A stretch of DNA of 39,714 nucleotides, from contig JACQFI010000121.1 of assembly GCA_016200135.1 (NCBI GenBank), positions 1-39,714 of the forward strand, written 5' to 3'. Of the stretch, positions 15,351 to 23,119 are shown piece after piece (positions within the stretch are counted from its first letter, which is position 1; the number at the start of each line of letters is the position of its first letter). The stretch comes from Planctomycetota bacterium (GTDB lineage Bacteria > Planctomycetota > SZUA-567 > H5-PLA8). Made by a program: the position numbers and the translations under genes. Below the pieces are notes generated by a model. It was given only the letters and a program-made list of their open reading frames with translations, was not told where the DNA came from and did not search any database.

Positions 15351-17255
15351 CTATCGAGCATTTGCCGTAGCGGAGGGCGCCTCTGCTTCGATCCCTGCGG
15401 ATGCCGAACGGCTGCCCTCCGCCTGAGCCGGCATGTACGATTTTTCCAGCCACATTTCGAGCAACGCACACACGAGCGCCAGGAACATCAGGTATTGCCG
15501 CAGTTCCAGCGTCTCCGGCCGGGGCGCCGGCAGAAGGGCGGATAGCGCGAAACGTTCGTTTGCCGGCGCGCCCAGACTGCCGGCCAGGTTCGAAGCCCGC
15601 GCGTCCAGCACGCCCGTCCCGGCCTTGAGCTGTTCGTCCAGACCGGGCCTCCAGTCTAGTGGCAACGGTTTGCCGGCGCGGCTCTCGAGCGCGGCCGCGG
15701 AAATCACGGCGTAGGGTTCGAGCGACCCAGCGGCCTCGCGGGCCAGGCGCAGCAGCAGCGCGGGCAGCGCGGGCGGCTCCAGCTTGCGCTCGCGCGGCAG
15801 GCCGTCGCCGGGGACGAACCCGAAGACGAAGCCCCGCTTGCCACCGCGCAGCCGGAAGCGGGCGGCCAGGACGCGCCCCTGCGCATCGGTGAGGAGCGGG
15901 CGCCAGTCGCCGAGCTGCGCCAGTTCGCGCGAGCGGGGAATCAGGAAGCCGAGTCCCTCCGGCGTCTCGCCCATGCCGCGCGTCAGCGGGTCGTGTTCGC
16001 CGAGCTTGGCGGCGGGATTCTCGAGCAGCTTGCCGGTGACTTCGAACGGCCCCGCGTCCTGCGGCGGCGCGAGGTAAAGCACCGCGCTCGCACCGGCCGG
16101 AAGCTCGCCCGTGGGCATGGTGTCGGCGTAGACTTCCAGATCCGCGTCGGACGTATCGGCCTCCGCAAGCACTTCGGCTTCCCCGCTCTCCTTTAAGAGG
16201 TCCTCCACGTGCGGCGCCTGGCCGTGAAAGCGCACGCGCGCCTTGCGGACCGGGCGCGGCGCGGCGCAGGCGGCGTCGTCTTCCGGCAATGCGTCGGTGA
16301 GGCCAATTGATGTGCAAGCGATACGAATCGATGGCCGCGGATCCTGCGTGATACGAAAGACCGCGCCAGCGGCCTCGCCCGGCGCCAGCGCGAGCGTGCG
16401 TTCAGCAGCATCCACGCCTTCGAGCTTTGCCTTGGGATCGAGCGCTTCGATGGCGACACGGACCTGAACCGGCTTCGTTGAGAAGTTTCGGACCTGCGCC
16501 AGCAGTTCGACGGCGGGCTTGGCGCCGTCGGAAACGATGGGCTCCGCTCCAAACGCCGTGAGGGCGCTGTTATCGAGCACCGGCCCGGGACCGACGGTGA
16601 TCCACTTCGCGCTGGCAAGGTTTTGAGTTGCGGTGGATGGCGCGGCTCGCGGTGAAATGGCCAGCGCAGCCGCCGGCGCGAGCGGCAGCTCGGTCGCACG
16701 GTCATTACCTTTGGTCGATTCGAGCAAGAAGAGCCATGCCTGGTCGGGTTCCGGGCCCGAGAGCGCGGGCTGGATCTCGTCGAGCAGTTGCAGCGCCCGA
16801 CCTTTCCCATAGCCCGCGGGGTGTCCCACGCGGCCCGGCAAGGGCGAGGACGCCACGAGCCATACGCGGTCGTTCGGTTCGAGTTCGGCCAGCACGCGGC
16901 GGGCCTCCTCCTTCACGGCTTCCATGACTAGCTTGCCATCGGACAACCGCGCGCGCGCGGCCGGACCGTTGTCGAGCAGCAACGCGAGCCGGCGGCCGGG
17001 CGCCTTAAAGACCGCCAGAACCGGTCCGCTCAGCGCCAGCACCATCAGGACCAGAACCGCGGCTTGAAGCAGCAGCGAGCGGTCGACTTCGAAGCGGCGC
17101 CGGCGCGGAGCGGTCTCTTTCGCGGCGACGCGCTTCCAGATGAGCAGGCTTCCGGCCAACACCTCGCGCCGCCGCGCACGCAGAAAGCGCAGCAGGGCGA
17201 GCAGCGCCAGTGCCACCGGCAACAACCACAGCGCGCCAAGGAATTCGAAAGTCAT
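15351..17255 (-). CDS. BatA-domain membrane protein with degenerate VWA region
   Basis: The protein has 634 residues. The N-terminal 85 residues match the BatA (aerotolerance regulator N-terminal) domain: one span (about 5-23), a basic loop with 'VLAGSLLIWKR', and a second span (about 60-83). A VWA-like strand follows (RLALLLDNGPAA, about 89-100), but the MIDAS DxSxS is broken to D-N-G-P-A, so metal-dependent adhesion is unlikely. A long beta-rich periplasmic part leads to a final span (about 593-612) and an Ala/Ser-rich tail. Such proteins usually sit beside MoxR, DUF58 and other BatA-type genes, but here the neighbours are an MFS gene upstream and the respiratory operon downstream. Its role is unknown. 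Confidence 0.8.
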   Translation of the reverse strand: MTFEFLGALWLLPVALALLALLRFLRARRREVLAGSLLIWKRVAAKETAPRRRRFEVDRSLLLQAAVLVLMVLALSGPVLAVFKAPGRRLALLLDNGPAARARLSDGKLVMEAVKEEARRVLAELEPNDRVWLVASSPLPGRVGHPAGYGKGRALQLLDEIQPALSGPEPDQAWLFLLESTKGNDRATELPLAPAAALAISPRAAPSTATQNLASAKWITVGPGPVLDNSALTAFGAEPIVSDGAKPAVELLAQVRNFSTKPVQVRVAIEALDPKAKLEGVDAAERTLALAPGEAAGAVFRITQDPRPSIRIACTSIGLTDALPEDDAACAAPRPVRKARVRFHGQAPHVEDLLKESGEAEVLAEADTSDADLEVYADTMPTGELPAGASAVLYLAPPQDAGPFEVTGKLLENPAAKLGEHDPLTRGMGETPEGLGFLIPRSRELAQLGDWRPLLTDAQGRVLAARFRLRGGKRGFVFGFVPGDGLPRERKLEPPALPALLLRLAREAAGSLEPYAVISAAALESRAGKPLPLDWRPGLDEQLKAGTGVLDARASNLAGSLGAPANERFALSALLPAPRPETLELRQYLMFLALVCALLEMWLEKSYMPAQAEGSRSASAGIEAEAPSATANAR

Positions 17256-17362
17256 TCAGTTGCTCCGACCTATGCCATCCCATTCTTCATAACGAGAGCC
17301 GCACGCCTGCCGTTTACGATAAGCCCGTTCAGGCTTGGAAGCACCTGCGCATACGGCGTCTT

Positions 17363-18670
17363 TCAGGCCTGCGCGGGCTGGTCCGTCGCATCTGCAGTGG
17401 CGAGTTCCTCGCCGGGTGCATCGAGCCGGACGAACAGCGTGATGCAGCCGGAGATAAACAGCGCCCCGGCGAAGACAGCCAGTCCGGCCACATGACTCTT
17501 CGTGATGTCCTTCAATACGCCCATGATGTTGGGGCCGATAAAACCGCTGCCCAGGTTGCCCAGCGAGTTGATCAGCGCGATACCCGCCGCCGCAGTCCCG
17601 CCCAGGAACGCAGGCGGCAGCGCCCAGAAAGGGCCGAGCGTCCCGAAGATGCCTATGGCCGCCACCGAGAGCGCCGCAATCGTGGCCGTGGTGGACGCTG
17701 TGGCGAAGCAGGCCGCCACCATGCCCGCGCAGCCGAGGAACGCGCAGAAGGCCACGTGCAGCCGTCGCTCGCCAAAACGGTCCGAGCTCCATCCTGCGGC
17801 CACCATGCCGATCGCGGCTGCTAGGTAAGGAATCGCCGTAAGCAGCGCGACGTTCTGATCGCTCTCATTCGAGACCGCCTTGATGATGGTCGGCGTCCAG
17901 TATTGGATGCCGTAGAACCCAAAGAGCAGGAGCACGTAAATGAGGCTCAGGAGCCAGACCTTCTTGTCTTTGAGCGCCGGCCACATGCTCGTGTGGCCGT
18001 GCGCCGCGCAGGCGCTCTGTTCGGATTTCAGGCATGCGGCGAGCTGCGCCTGTTCATCGGGTGAAAGCCACCTGGCCTGCGCGGGGCGGTCTTTCAAATA
18101 GATAAGCACTACGAATCCCAGGAGAATCGAAGGGATGCCTTCGAGCAGGAAGAGCCAGCGCCAGCCCTCGATGCCAAAAGCGCCGTCCAGTTTCAGGATC
18201 ACCGCGGCGAGCGGCGAACCCAGCACGCCGGAGAGCGCGGTGGACGTAAGAAACCACGCGCCCGCCTGCGCGCGCTGCTTGGCCGGCACCCAGTAGGTGA
18301 GGTACAGGATCATGCCGGGAAAAAAACCGGCCTCGGCTACGCCGAGCAGCAGGCGCATGCCGCAGTAGCTCCATGCACCGGTGATGAACATCATCAAGGA
18401 GGAGATCAGGCCCCACGAGATCATGATGCGCGCGATCCAGAGCCGCGCGCCGACCTTTTCCATCATGAGGTTGCTGGGGACTTCGAAGAAACAGTAGCCG
18501 ATGAAGAAAATGCTCACGCCGAACCCGTAGATGCTGTCGCTGAAGCCCAGCGCCGCGTTCATCTCGAGCTTGGCGAACGAGATGTTCACGCGGTCGAGGT
18601 AATTCAAGAGGTACAGGAGAATCATAAAGGGAACGATGCGCAGGAGGACCTTGCGGACGATGCGATCCAT
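17363..18670 (-). CDS. MFS transporter, anion:cation symporter (ACS)-like
   Basis: The protein has 435 residues with twelve predicted spans. The start 'RKVLLRIVPFMILLYLLNYLDRVNISFAKL' carries the D-R-x-N pattern of the ACS family, and 'GYCFFEVPSNLMMEKVGARLWIARIMISWG' is its typical loop 2-3 region. Relatives carry hexuronates, tartrate, phthalate and other organic anions; the substrate cannot be told here. The ATG at 18670 is preferred because GGGAG lies eight bases upstream; ATGs at 18685 and further up lack such a site. No catabolic genes are adjacent. The gene is separated by 107 bp from the BatA-like gene. Confidence 0.9.
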   Translation of the reverse strand: MDRIVRKVLLRIVPFMILLYLLNYLDRVNISFAKLEMNAALGFSDSIYGFGVSIFFIGYCFFEVPSNLMMEKVGARLWIARIMISWGLISSLMMFITGAWSYCGMRLLLGVAEAGFFPGMILYLTYWVPAKQRAQAGAWFLTSTALSGVLGSPLAAVILKLDGAFGIEGWRWLFLLEGIPSILLGFVVLIYLKDRPAQARWLSPDEQAQLAACLKSEQSACAAHGHTSMWPALKDKKVWLLSLIYVLLLFGFYGIQYWTPTIIKAVSNESDQNVALLTAIPYLAAAIGMVAAGWSSDRFGERRLHVAFCAFLGCAGMVAACFATASTTATIAALSVAAIGIFGTLGPFWALPPAFLGGTAAAGIALINSLGNLGSGFIGPNIMGVLKDITKSHVAGLAVFAGALFISGCITLFVRLDAPGEELATADATDQPAQA

Positions 18671-18811
18671 CTCGGAAGCTCCCATGCGCATGGCCATCGC
18701 ATGCACGGCAGGCGGATTACCGCGGACGATCCAGCCAAAGAATCGGATAGGGCGCAGGCGGGTTATACTTCATCCGCACGGAGAGGACGACGGCACAAAA
18801 GGAGCGCCGTT

Positions 18812-19732
18812 CTATTTCCCGTCGGCCCAGTCGAACGTGTTGGACTTGGCCTGGATCGCGGGAGTGCTCGGTCCACTCTGGGGAATGGTTCGCGCGTAGC
18901 CTTCGGCGACGTCTTCCTTCTCGCTGGCGTTGAAGATCTGCGCCGAGCCTTTCTTGACCGAGACCGCGAGTTCGCCTGCGGCTCCGGGTTCGATGTCCAC
19001 CACGGCCGCCTCGCCCAAGGGCACCATGGCCTTTGCGAGTTTGTACGAGACAAGCAGCGTCTTGAGCTCCAGAGCTTTCTTGTCGCCGCGGCTTATGCGA
19101 ATCTGAATGCGCCCGGGCGCGTCTTGAAGGACGGCCAGTTCGATCTGCCGGGACGACTTCTGGATCTGCACCTTGCACGGCGAACGCAGCACGGCCACGG
19201 CGCCGCCTTCGGCGCCAAAGTCGAGCTCCACCGTTTTTCCGGGCGCTTCGACGGCTTCCACCCGGTTACCGTTGTAAATGGAACCCGTGCCCTGCGCTTC
19301 CGACCAGCCGCGGTCGTCGAACGTCATGATACGCGCCAATTCGCGGCCCTTTGAGAGCGTCGCAGCGGGCTCCGGGGCTTTCTTGAGGAAAAGCATCGCA
19401 AGGCCCGTGAGCACGCAGAGCCCGACGATCGCGGCAAACGGCCAGACCGGCCAAGTTCTCGGCGCAGGCGGCTCGGCGGCCTCGTCGGGCATGCGCGTCA
19501 GGTCGCTCTTGCTCTCTTCGAAGCGCGCCAGCACCTGCCCCGCGAAGTCCACGTTGGTCTTGAGCGGCGCCATGGTCTTGACCATCGTTGTCGTGAACTT
19601 CGAGAGCTGGCGGTGCAGCCGCGCGCACTCGACGCACGTCGTCATATGCGCTTCCAGCGCGGACCGCTCCGCGGGCCCGACTTCGTTGTCCACCAGGTCC
19701 TGCAGCATGTCACGGCATTCGTCGCACGTCAT
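18812..19732 (-). CDS. Zinc-binding anti-sigma factor with FecR-like C terminus
   Basis: The protein has 306 residues. The N-terminal zinc anti-sigma domain has Cys3/Cys6 and the H29-x3-C33-x2-C36 motif (HMTTCVEC). One membrane span lies near 97-116 (FAAIVGLCVLTGLAMLFL). The periplasmic part (about 120-300) is beta-rich and resembles FecR domains (GSIYNGNRVEAVEAPGKTVELDFG, then AVLRSPCKVQI). It would hold the neighbouring sigma factor inactive until an envelope signal releases it. The gene follows the sigma gene on the same strand by 93 bp. The ATG at 19732 fits the domain boundary; a longer frame starting at 19801 would add residues not seen in this domain. Confidence 0.88.
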   Translation of the reverse strand: MTCDECRDMLQDLVDNEVGPAERSALEAHMTTCVECARLHRQLSKFTTTMVKTMAPLKTNVDFAGQVLARFEESKSDLTRMPDEAAEPPAPRTWPVWPFAAIVGLCVLTGLAMLFLKKAPEPAATLSKGRELARIMTFDDRGWSEAQGTGSIYNGNRVEAVEAPGKTVELDFGAEGGAVAVLRSPCKVQIQKSSRQIELAVLQDAPGRIQIRISRGDKKALELKTLLVSYKLAKAMVPLGEAAVVDIEPGAAGELAVSVKKGSAQIFNASEKEDVAEGYARTIPQSGPSTPAIQAKSNTFDWADGK

Positions 19733-19825
19733 GAAGTTTCGTTCCCGGCTCCACGCCTCGCGTTGCCTGCCATATGGCTTTGCTTTCGCACAGCGCCCCA
19801 TTTTCCACGGCTCTGACTAAAGACG

Positions 19826-20536
19826 CTAAATCTCCTCGCCTTCTGGCCACAATTTTCGCAGCTTGCGCCGCAACATCTGGTTGGCGCGATGAATACGCTT
19901 GCGCAGCGTCTCTTCGCGCAGCCCCAGCCGCTTCGAGATATCGCGGTAGGGGATCTCTTCGAGGTAGCGCATCGCGGCCGGGACCTGGTACTCCTCGGGC
20001 AGCGAATAGATCGCTTCAACGATCTGCACGCGCAGTTCGCCGTCGATCGCCCGGCCCCCAGCCTCCTGCAGTTCGCTCTTGCCCTGCGCTTTCGCCGCCG
20101 AGGACTCCGCCGCCGCGTACGCGCCGCTCTGGTCGAGCGAGACGCCGTCGTGCTTGCGCTTGCGCAGGTGGTCCAGCGAGACGTTCGCGGTGATGCGCAG
20201 CAGCCAGGCCTTGAAACGCGAGGGGTCGTCAAGCTCGCCGATGTGAAGAAAAGCCTTCACGAACGCTTCCTGCGCCACGTCGTCCACCTGGTCCTCGACG
20301 CCCAACTGGCGGTACGCCACGAGGCTCACCAGCGCCTTGTAGCGCATGATCAAGGCTTCAAACGCGGCGGTCTCGCCGGCGCGCGCGCGGCCGACGAGGA
20401 TCAGATCGCTCGGCTCGGCCTCGTCGCCGCTGTCTTCCGCGCCCGACACCGTGGCAACCGCTTTCGCCGCTGCGATCTTCGCCGCGGAGGGCCTGGGCCG
20501 CGGATTCGGGTTGGGTCCCGCAGGAAGAGCCGCCAT
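19826..20536 (-). CDS. ECF-type RNA polymerase sigma factor
   Basis: The protein has 236 residues. Region 2 is clear (AFEALIMRYKALVSLVAYRQL, DQVDDVAQEAFVKAFLHI, FKAWLLRITANVSLDHLRKRK). Region 4 is clear (LPEEYQVPAAMRYLEEIPYRDISKRLGLREETLRKRIHRANQMLRRKL). Regions 1.1 and 3 are absent, as in ECF sigmas. A Pro/Ala-rich 40-residue N-terminal lead is unusual. The ATG at 20536 has GGAG five bases upstream; the frame is open to 20680, but that part looks non-coding and low in GC. It is co-oriented with the anti-sigma gene downstream, and the divergent coiled-coil gene is a possible regulon member. Confidence 0.93.
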   Translation of the reverse strand: MAALPAGPNPNPRPRPSAAKIAAAKAVATVSGAEDSGDEAEPSDLILVGRARAGETAAFEALIMRYKALVSLVAYRQLGVEDQVDDVAQEAFVKAFLHIGELDDPSRFKAWLLRITANVSLDHLRKRKHDGVSLDQSGAYAAAESSAAKAQGKSELQEAGGRAIDGELRVQIVEAIYSLPEEYQVPAAMRYLEEIPYRDISKRLGLREETLRKRIHRANQMLRRKLRKLWPEGEEI

Positions 20537-21004
20537 GCGAACTCCGGCGCCGATGAAGTCCCGCTCTGAATGCGGGGATAAACTTAAGACGAAGCGGAGT
20601 ATAGCACATGCCCTTAAGAGCTGCTTTAACGCCTCGAAAAACACCCAGCTTTGTGTAGGCGACGATTTTCCACATAACATAGGTCTAGGGCGATGTTTAC
20701 AGTAAAGGTATTGAAGCTGTATCCTAAAATTTATCTAATAACGCATGCCATTATGAGGCCGTTACTTACGGTGCAATCGGTCAGTAATGCGCTTGCAGGG
20801 TCTTTGCACTGGTGCAACCGATGGACACTAGTCTATTGACTTTCCCATGTGTCTCATTAGAGTGATCGCCTGTTTTGGTAAGAAAAGGCTTGGGGCTGTT
20901 CCCCTACGCTCGGGACTACCGATTCAGTCCCCCGGCAAACCAAACCAAGGTAGAACGCGCTGCCAAGGAATCGGGCAGCGGGGAAGGTACTGGAGGTCAG
21001 AACT
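20537..21004. promoter_or_regulatory. Long low-GC divergent spacer with GTGCAA sites and a sigma-70-like promoter
   Basis: This 468-bp stretch holds no credible gene. It contains a perfect palindrome TTGCAC-TG-GTGCAA at 20804-20817, a further GTGCAA half-site at 20771-20776, and the two GGTGCAAYCG boxes as a direct repeat about 41 bp apart. Downstream, TTGACT (20836-20841) and TAGAGT (20858-20863) are 16 bp apart and face the coiled-coil gene at 21005. The layout suggests an operator just upstream of a promoter. Which regulator binds is unknown. Confidence 0.4.
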
Positions 21005-21745
21005 ATGTCCGATGCAGGTGGTAGCGCGGGCGCACGGTTGCCACAGACGTTCGGCGAGAAGCTCTCGTTCGCCGCGCCTGTGCTGCTGGCGACGCTTGCC
21101 GTCGCGGTGCTTATCTCGTTTGTCCTCGTTTGGGTCGTCAGCGGGCAGTTGCGGACGGAGCTCAAGAAGGTAGAGACCGACCTGACGACTAAGAACGACG
21201 CCCTGAACAAGGAACTGACCGAAGAGAAGAAGAAGACCGCCGACCTGCAGAAGAAGGCCGACGAATTAACCGCGGCCAACGTAGACCTTAATAAGAAGAA
21301 CGAAGACCTCAAGAACAACCTGGGCAAGGCCGTCACGGAACTCGACAAGACCTCCAAGTCACTCGCCAAGATCGTGACCGACCTCGGCGACTTCACCTAC
21401 GAAGGCCAGAAGCAGGTCGACGCCACGCAGAACCAGGGCCTGGCCCAGCACGAACAGAAGATCAAGTACATCGAAGGCCGGCTCGAGATCCTCAAGACGC
21501 TCGAGGCCGACGTGAACACGCTCAAGGGCGACACCAGCGAGCTCAAGAAGGAGTACGTGGTCCTGAAGGGCGATCTGGGCAAGGTCCGCGATAAGGCCGA
21601 GATCACCGACAAGGACCTGAGCGACCTGACGGAACGCTCGCGCATCTTCCAGCTCAAGGTATTGTCCGCCCGCGCGAAGGAAGCGGCGGAGCAGGCGCGT
21701 TCGAACGACATCAAGAGCCTTGTGCAGCGGCTCAACCAGGAATAA
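21005..21745 (+). CDS. Membrane-anchored coiled-coil protein
   Basis: The protein has 246 residues and belongs to no family I recognise. A membrane span lies at about 21-46. From 47 to 240 it is almost all charged heptad repeats (KKVETDLTTKNDALNKELTEEKKK, then KTADLQKKADELTAANVDLNKKNEDLKNN), so a long coiled coil extends from the membrane, probably into the periplasm. GGAGG lies nine bases before the ATG. It forms a two-gene unit with the following lipoprotein gene, which starts 34 bp on, and a strong terminator closes the unit. A possible role is an inner-membrane tether to the outer membrane, but this is inference. Confidence 0.8.
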   Translation: MSDAGGSAGARLPQTFGEKLSFAAPVLLATLAVAVLISFVLVWVVSGQLRTELKKVETDLTTKNDALNKELTEEKKKTADLQKKADELTAANVDLNKKNEDLKNNLGKAVTELDKTSKSLAKIVTDLGDFTYEGQKQVDATQNQGLAQHEQKIKYIEGRLEILKTLEADVNTLKGDTSELKKEYVVLKGDLGKVRDKAEITDKDLSDLTERSRIFQLKVLSARAKEAAEQARSNDIKSLVQRLNQE

Positions 21746-21779
21746 CGCCACCACCATTTAAAGAGGGAGATTGGCACAC

Positions 21780-22343
21780 ATGAATCAGATGCGCACGCTT
21801 GGAACGATCGCCTTCGCGTTCGGACTCGTGGCCCTCGTAGCGGGCTGCTTCACGAAGCGCGAAGAAGGCACCAACCATGCCGGCCTCAAGGCGGGCATGC
21901 AGGTGTCCGACGACATGGAAGGCTGGGTGGCCGTGCCCAACACGCAGCCCAAGGAAGTGAAGGGCGACAAGTTCACGTACTACGTCCTCTCCACGCACAA
22001 TATCGTCCCGGCCAAACTCGCGGGCTTCCAGGCCGTGAGTGCCAAGGGCTTCGAGAAGCTCTCCGGGATCAAGGTTCCCGAGCAGAAGACACCGGAAGGC
22101 GAGCTGTGGGCGATGAAGCCGGCGGGCCGTACGGTTCCGAAGGACAAGGATGGCTGGGTCGGCGTTCCGCTGCGGTTCCCGAAGGTCGAAGGCGGCGCGA
22201 TGGCCGTGCTTGAAGCGGACACTCTGATTTCCAAGGAGATGGACGGCTGGGTCGCGATCGACAAGGAGACCAGCGCCAAGCTCTTCAGCGAACTCGAGAC
22301 CAAGCAGCAGACGATCGACAAGCGGGCTTCGGAAAAGAAGTAA
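21780..22343 (+). CDS. Repeat lipoprotein with GWV motifs
   Basis: The protein has 187 residues. The signal peptide ends in a lipobox (VAGC), with the lipidated Cys at 23. Three acidic-GWV motifs recur: 'DDMEGWVAVP' (about 44-53), 'DKDGWVGVP' (about 122-130) and 'EMDGWVAID' (about 153-161). Strand-rich segments lie between them, and a short charged helix forms the end. This indicates an internally repeated beta domain. I recognise no named family. The ATG at 21780 is nearest to the GGGAGA ribosome site; an ATG three codons on is possible, and a TTG at 21771 is less likely. It is co-transcribed with the coiled-coil membrane protein. Confidence 0.78.
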   Translation: MNQMRTLGTIAFAFGLVALVAGCFTKREEGTNHAGLKAGMQVSDDMEGWVAVPNTQPKEVKGDKFTYYVLSTHNIVPAKLAGFQAVSAKGFEKLSGIKVPEQKTPEGELWAMKPAGRTVPKDKDGWVGVPLRFPKVEGGAMAVLEADTLISKEMDGWVAIDKETSAKLFSELETKQQTIDKRASEKK

Positions 22344-22366
22344 GCAGCCTCCGCCGTACATAAAAT

Positions 22367-22400
22367 AAAACGCCCGGGGTTATGCCCCGGGCGTTTTTTT
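22367..22400. terminator. Strong rho-independent terminator, bidirectional
   Basis: Perfect 9-bp arms CGCCCGGGG and CCCCGGGCG enclose a TTATG loop, followed by seven T on the plus strand; on the minus strand the run after the stem is also T-rich. It lies between convergent genes (lipoprotein at 22343, hypothetical at 22456), so it can end both transcripts. Confidence 0.95.
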
Positions 22401-22455
22401 ATGCCTCAAGTTCTAAAGCTTAAAAGACTCGGTCCGTTCCAGCCTCAAGCGCGCG

Positions 22456-23028
22456 TCACAGACCCACGCGGTGGCTGCCGAACGGCCGGCGGGACCGCGG
22501 CGCGTCGAAGACTTCCTTGAGCACAAAGGCCTGGGCCGCGAGAAGCTGCTGGGCATGCCGCGTCCGTCCTCCGCCTTTCAACGCGGCAAAGAGCGGAAGT
22601 AACTGCTTGGCGCGCTCCGACTGCGGGCCCTGATGGAGGCCGATGCCGCGATTGGCGGCCGCGGCATTCGCGGCGATGGTTCCCGTCTGCACGGGCTGCG
22701 GCGGCGCATCCGCCTTGCGCTTCTTCGCCTTCTTCGCCGGCGCGGCGGCCTGCTGAACGACTTGGGGCGCGCTTCTTTGCGGAGCCGGTTGCGGCGGCGG
22801 TGAGACCTGGCGCGGACGCCCGCCCTCGGCCTGGCGCCGCGCTTCTTCCAGGAGTTCCGCGAGCGTCTTCTGGCCTGAACGCTGCCCGCGACCATCGCCG
22901 TAGTCGTAAGGTCCGCGTGAAGGTTCGGAATCCGAGGTGCGATTGCGCGGCCCAAGCTGCGCCGGCGGCTCCTGCTCGCCGAAGAGCGTGCGGAAGATCC
23001 AGATGACCAGATGGATCAGGAGGTCCAT
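22456..23028 (-). CDS. Hypothetical protein, FloA-associated
   Basis: The protein has 190 residues and I recognise no family. The first 17 residues (MDLLIHLVIWIFRTLFG) form a short membrane or amphipathic helix. A long disordered middle follows, rich in Pro, Gln, Ala, Arg and Lys (PPPQPAPQRSAPQ, AKKAKKRKADAP). The end is a more folded-looking part (about 130-185: SERAKQLLPLFAALKGG..HAQQLLAAQAFVLKEVFDAPR), probably helical. It follows floA on the same strand after 91 bp, so a shared membrane-domain function is plausible. It is not the NfeD or YqfB partner known for FloA in Firmicutes. Confidence 0.7.
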   Translation of the reverse strand: MDLLIHLVIWIFRTLFGEQEPPAQLGPRNRTSDSEPSRGPYDYGDGRGQRSGQKTLAELLEEARRQAEGGRPRQVSPPPQPAPQRSAPQVVQQAAAPAKKAKKRKADAPPQPVQTGTIAANAAAANRGIGLHQGPQSERAKQLLPLFAALKGGGRTRHAQQLLAAQAFVLKEVFDAPRSRRPFGSHRVGL

Positions 23029-23119
23029 GGCCCGCTTCTTCCCATTGAGTGCCTAAACTGCGCTCGCGCACAGGGCCTCTTCGCATCGTCCATAGGGGCA
23101 TGCGAAGCGTCCGGTGTTC

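Noticed and set aside
15094..15469. Small ORFs on both strands in the Rieske/BatA spacer
   Set aside because: They overlap each other, have no ribosome site or family pattern, and one runs into the BatA-like gene.
20847..21173. Plus-strand ORF before the coiled-coil gene
   Set aside because: It overlaps the start of the coiled-coil gene in another frame, is Arg/Ser rich, and has no support.
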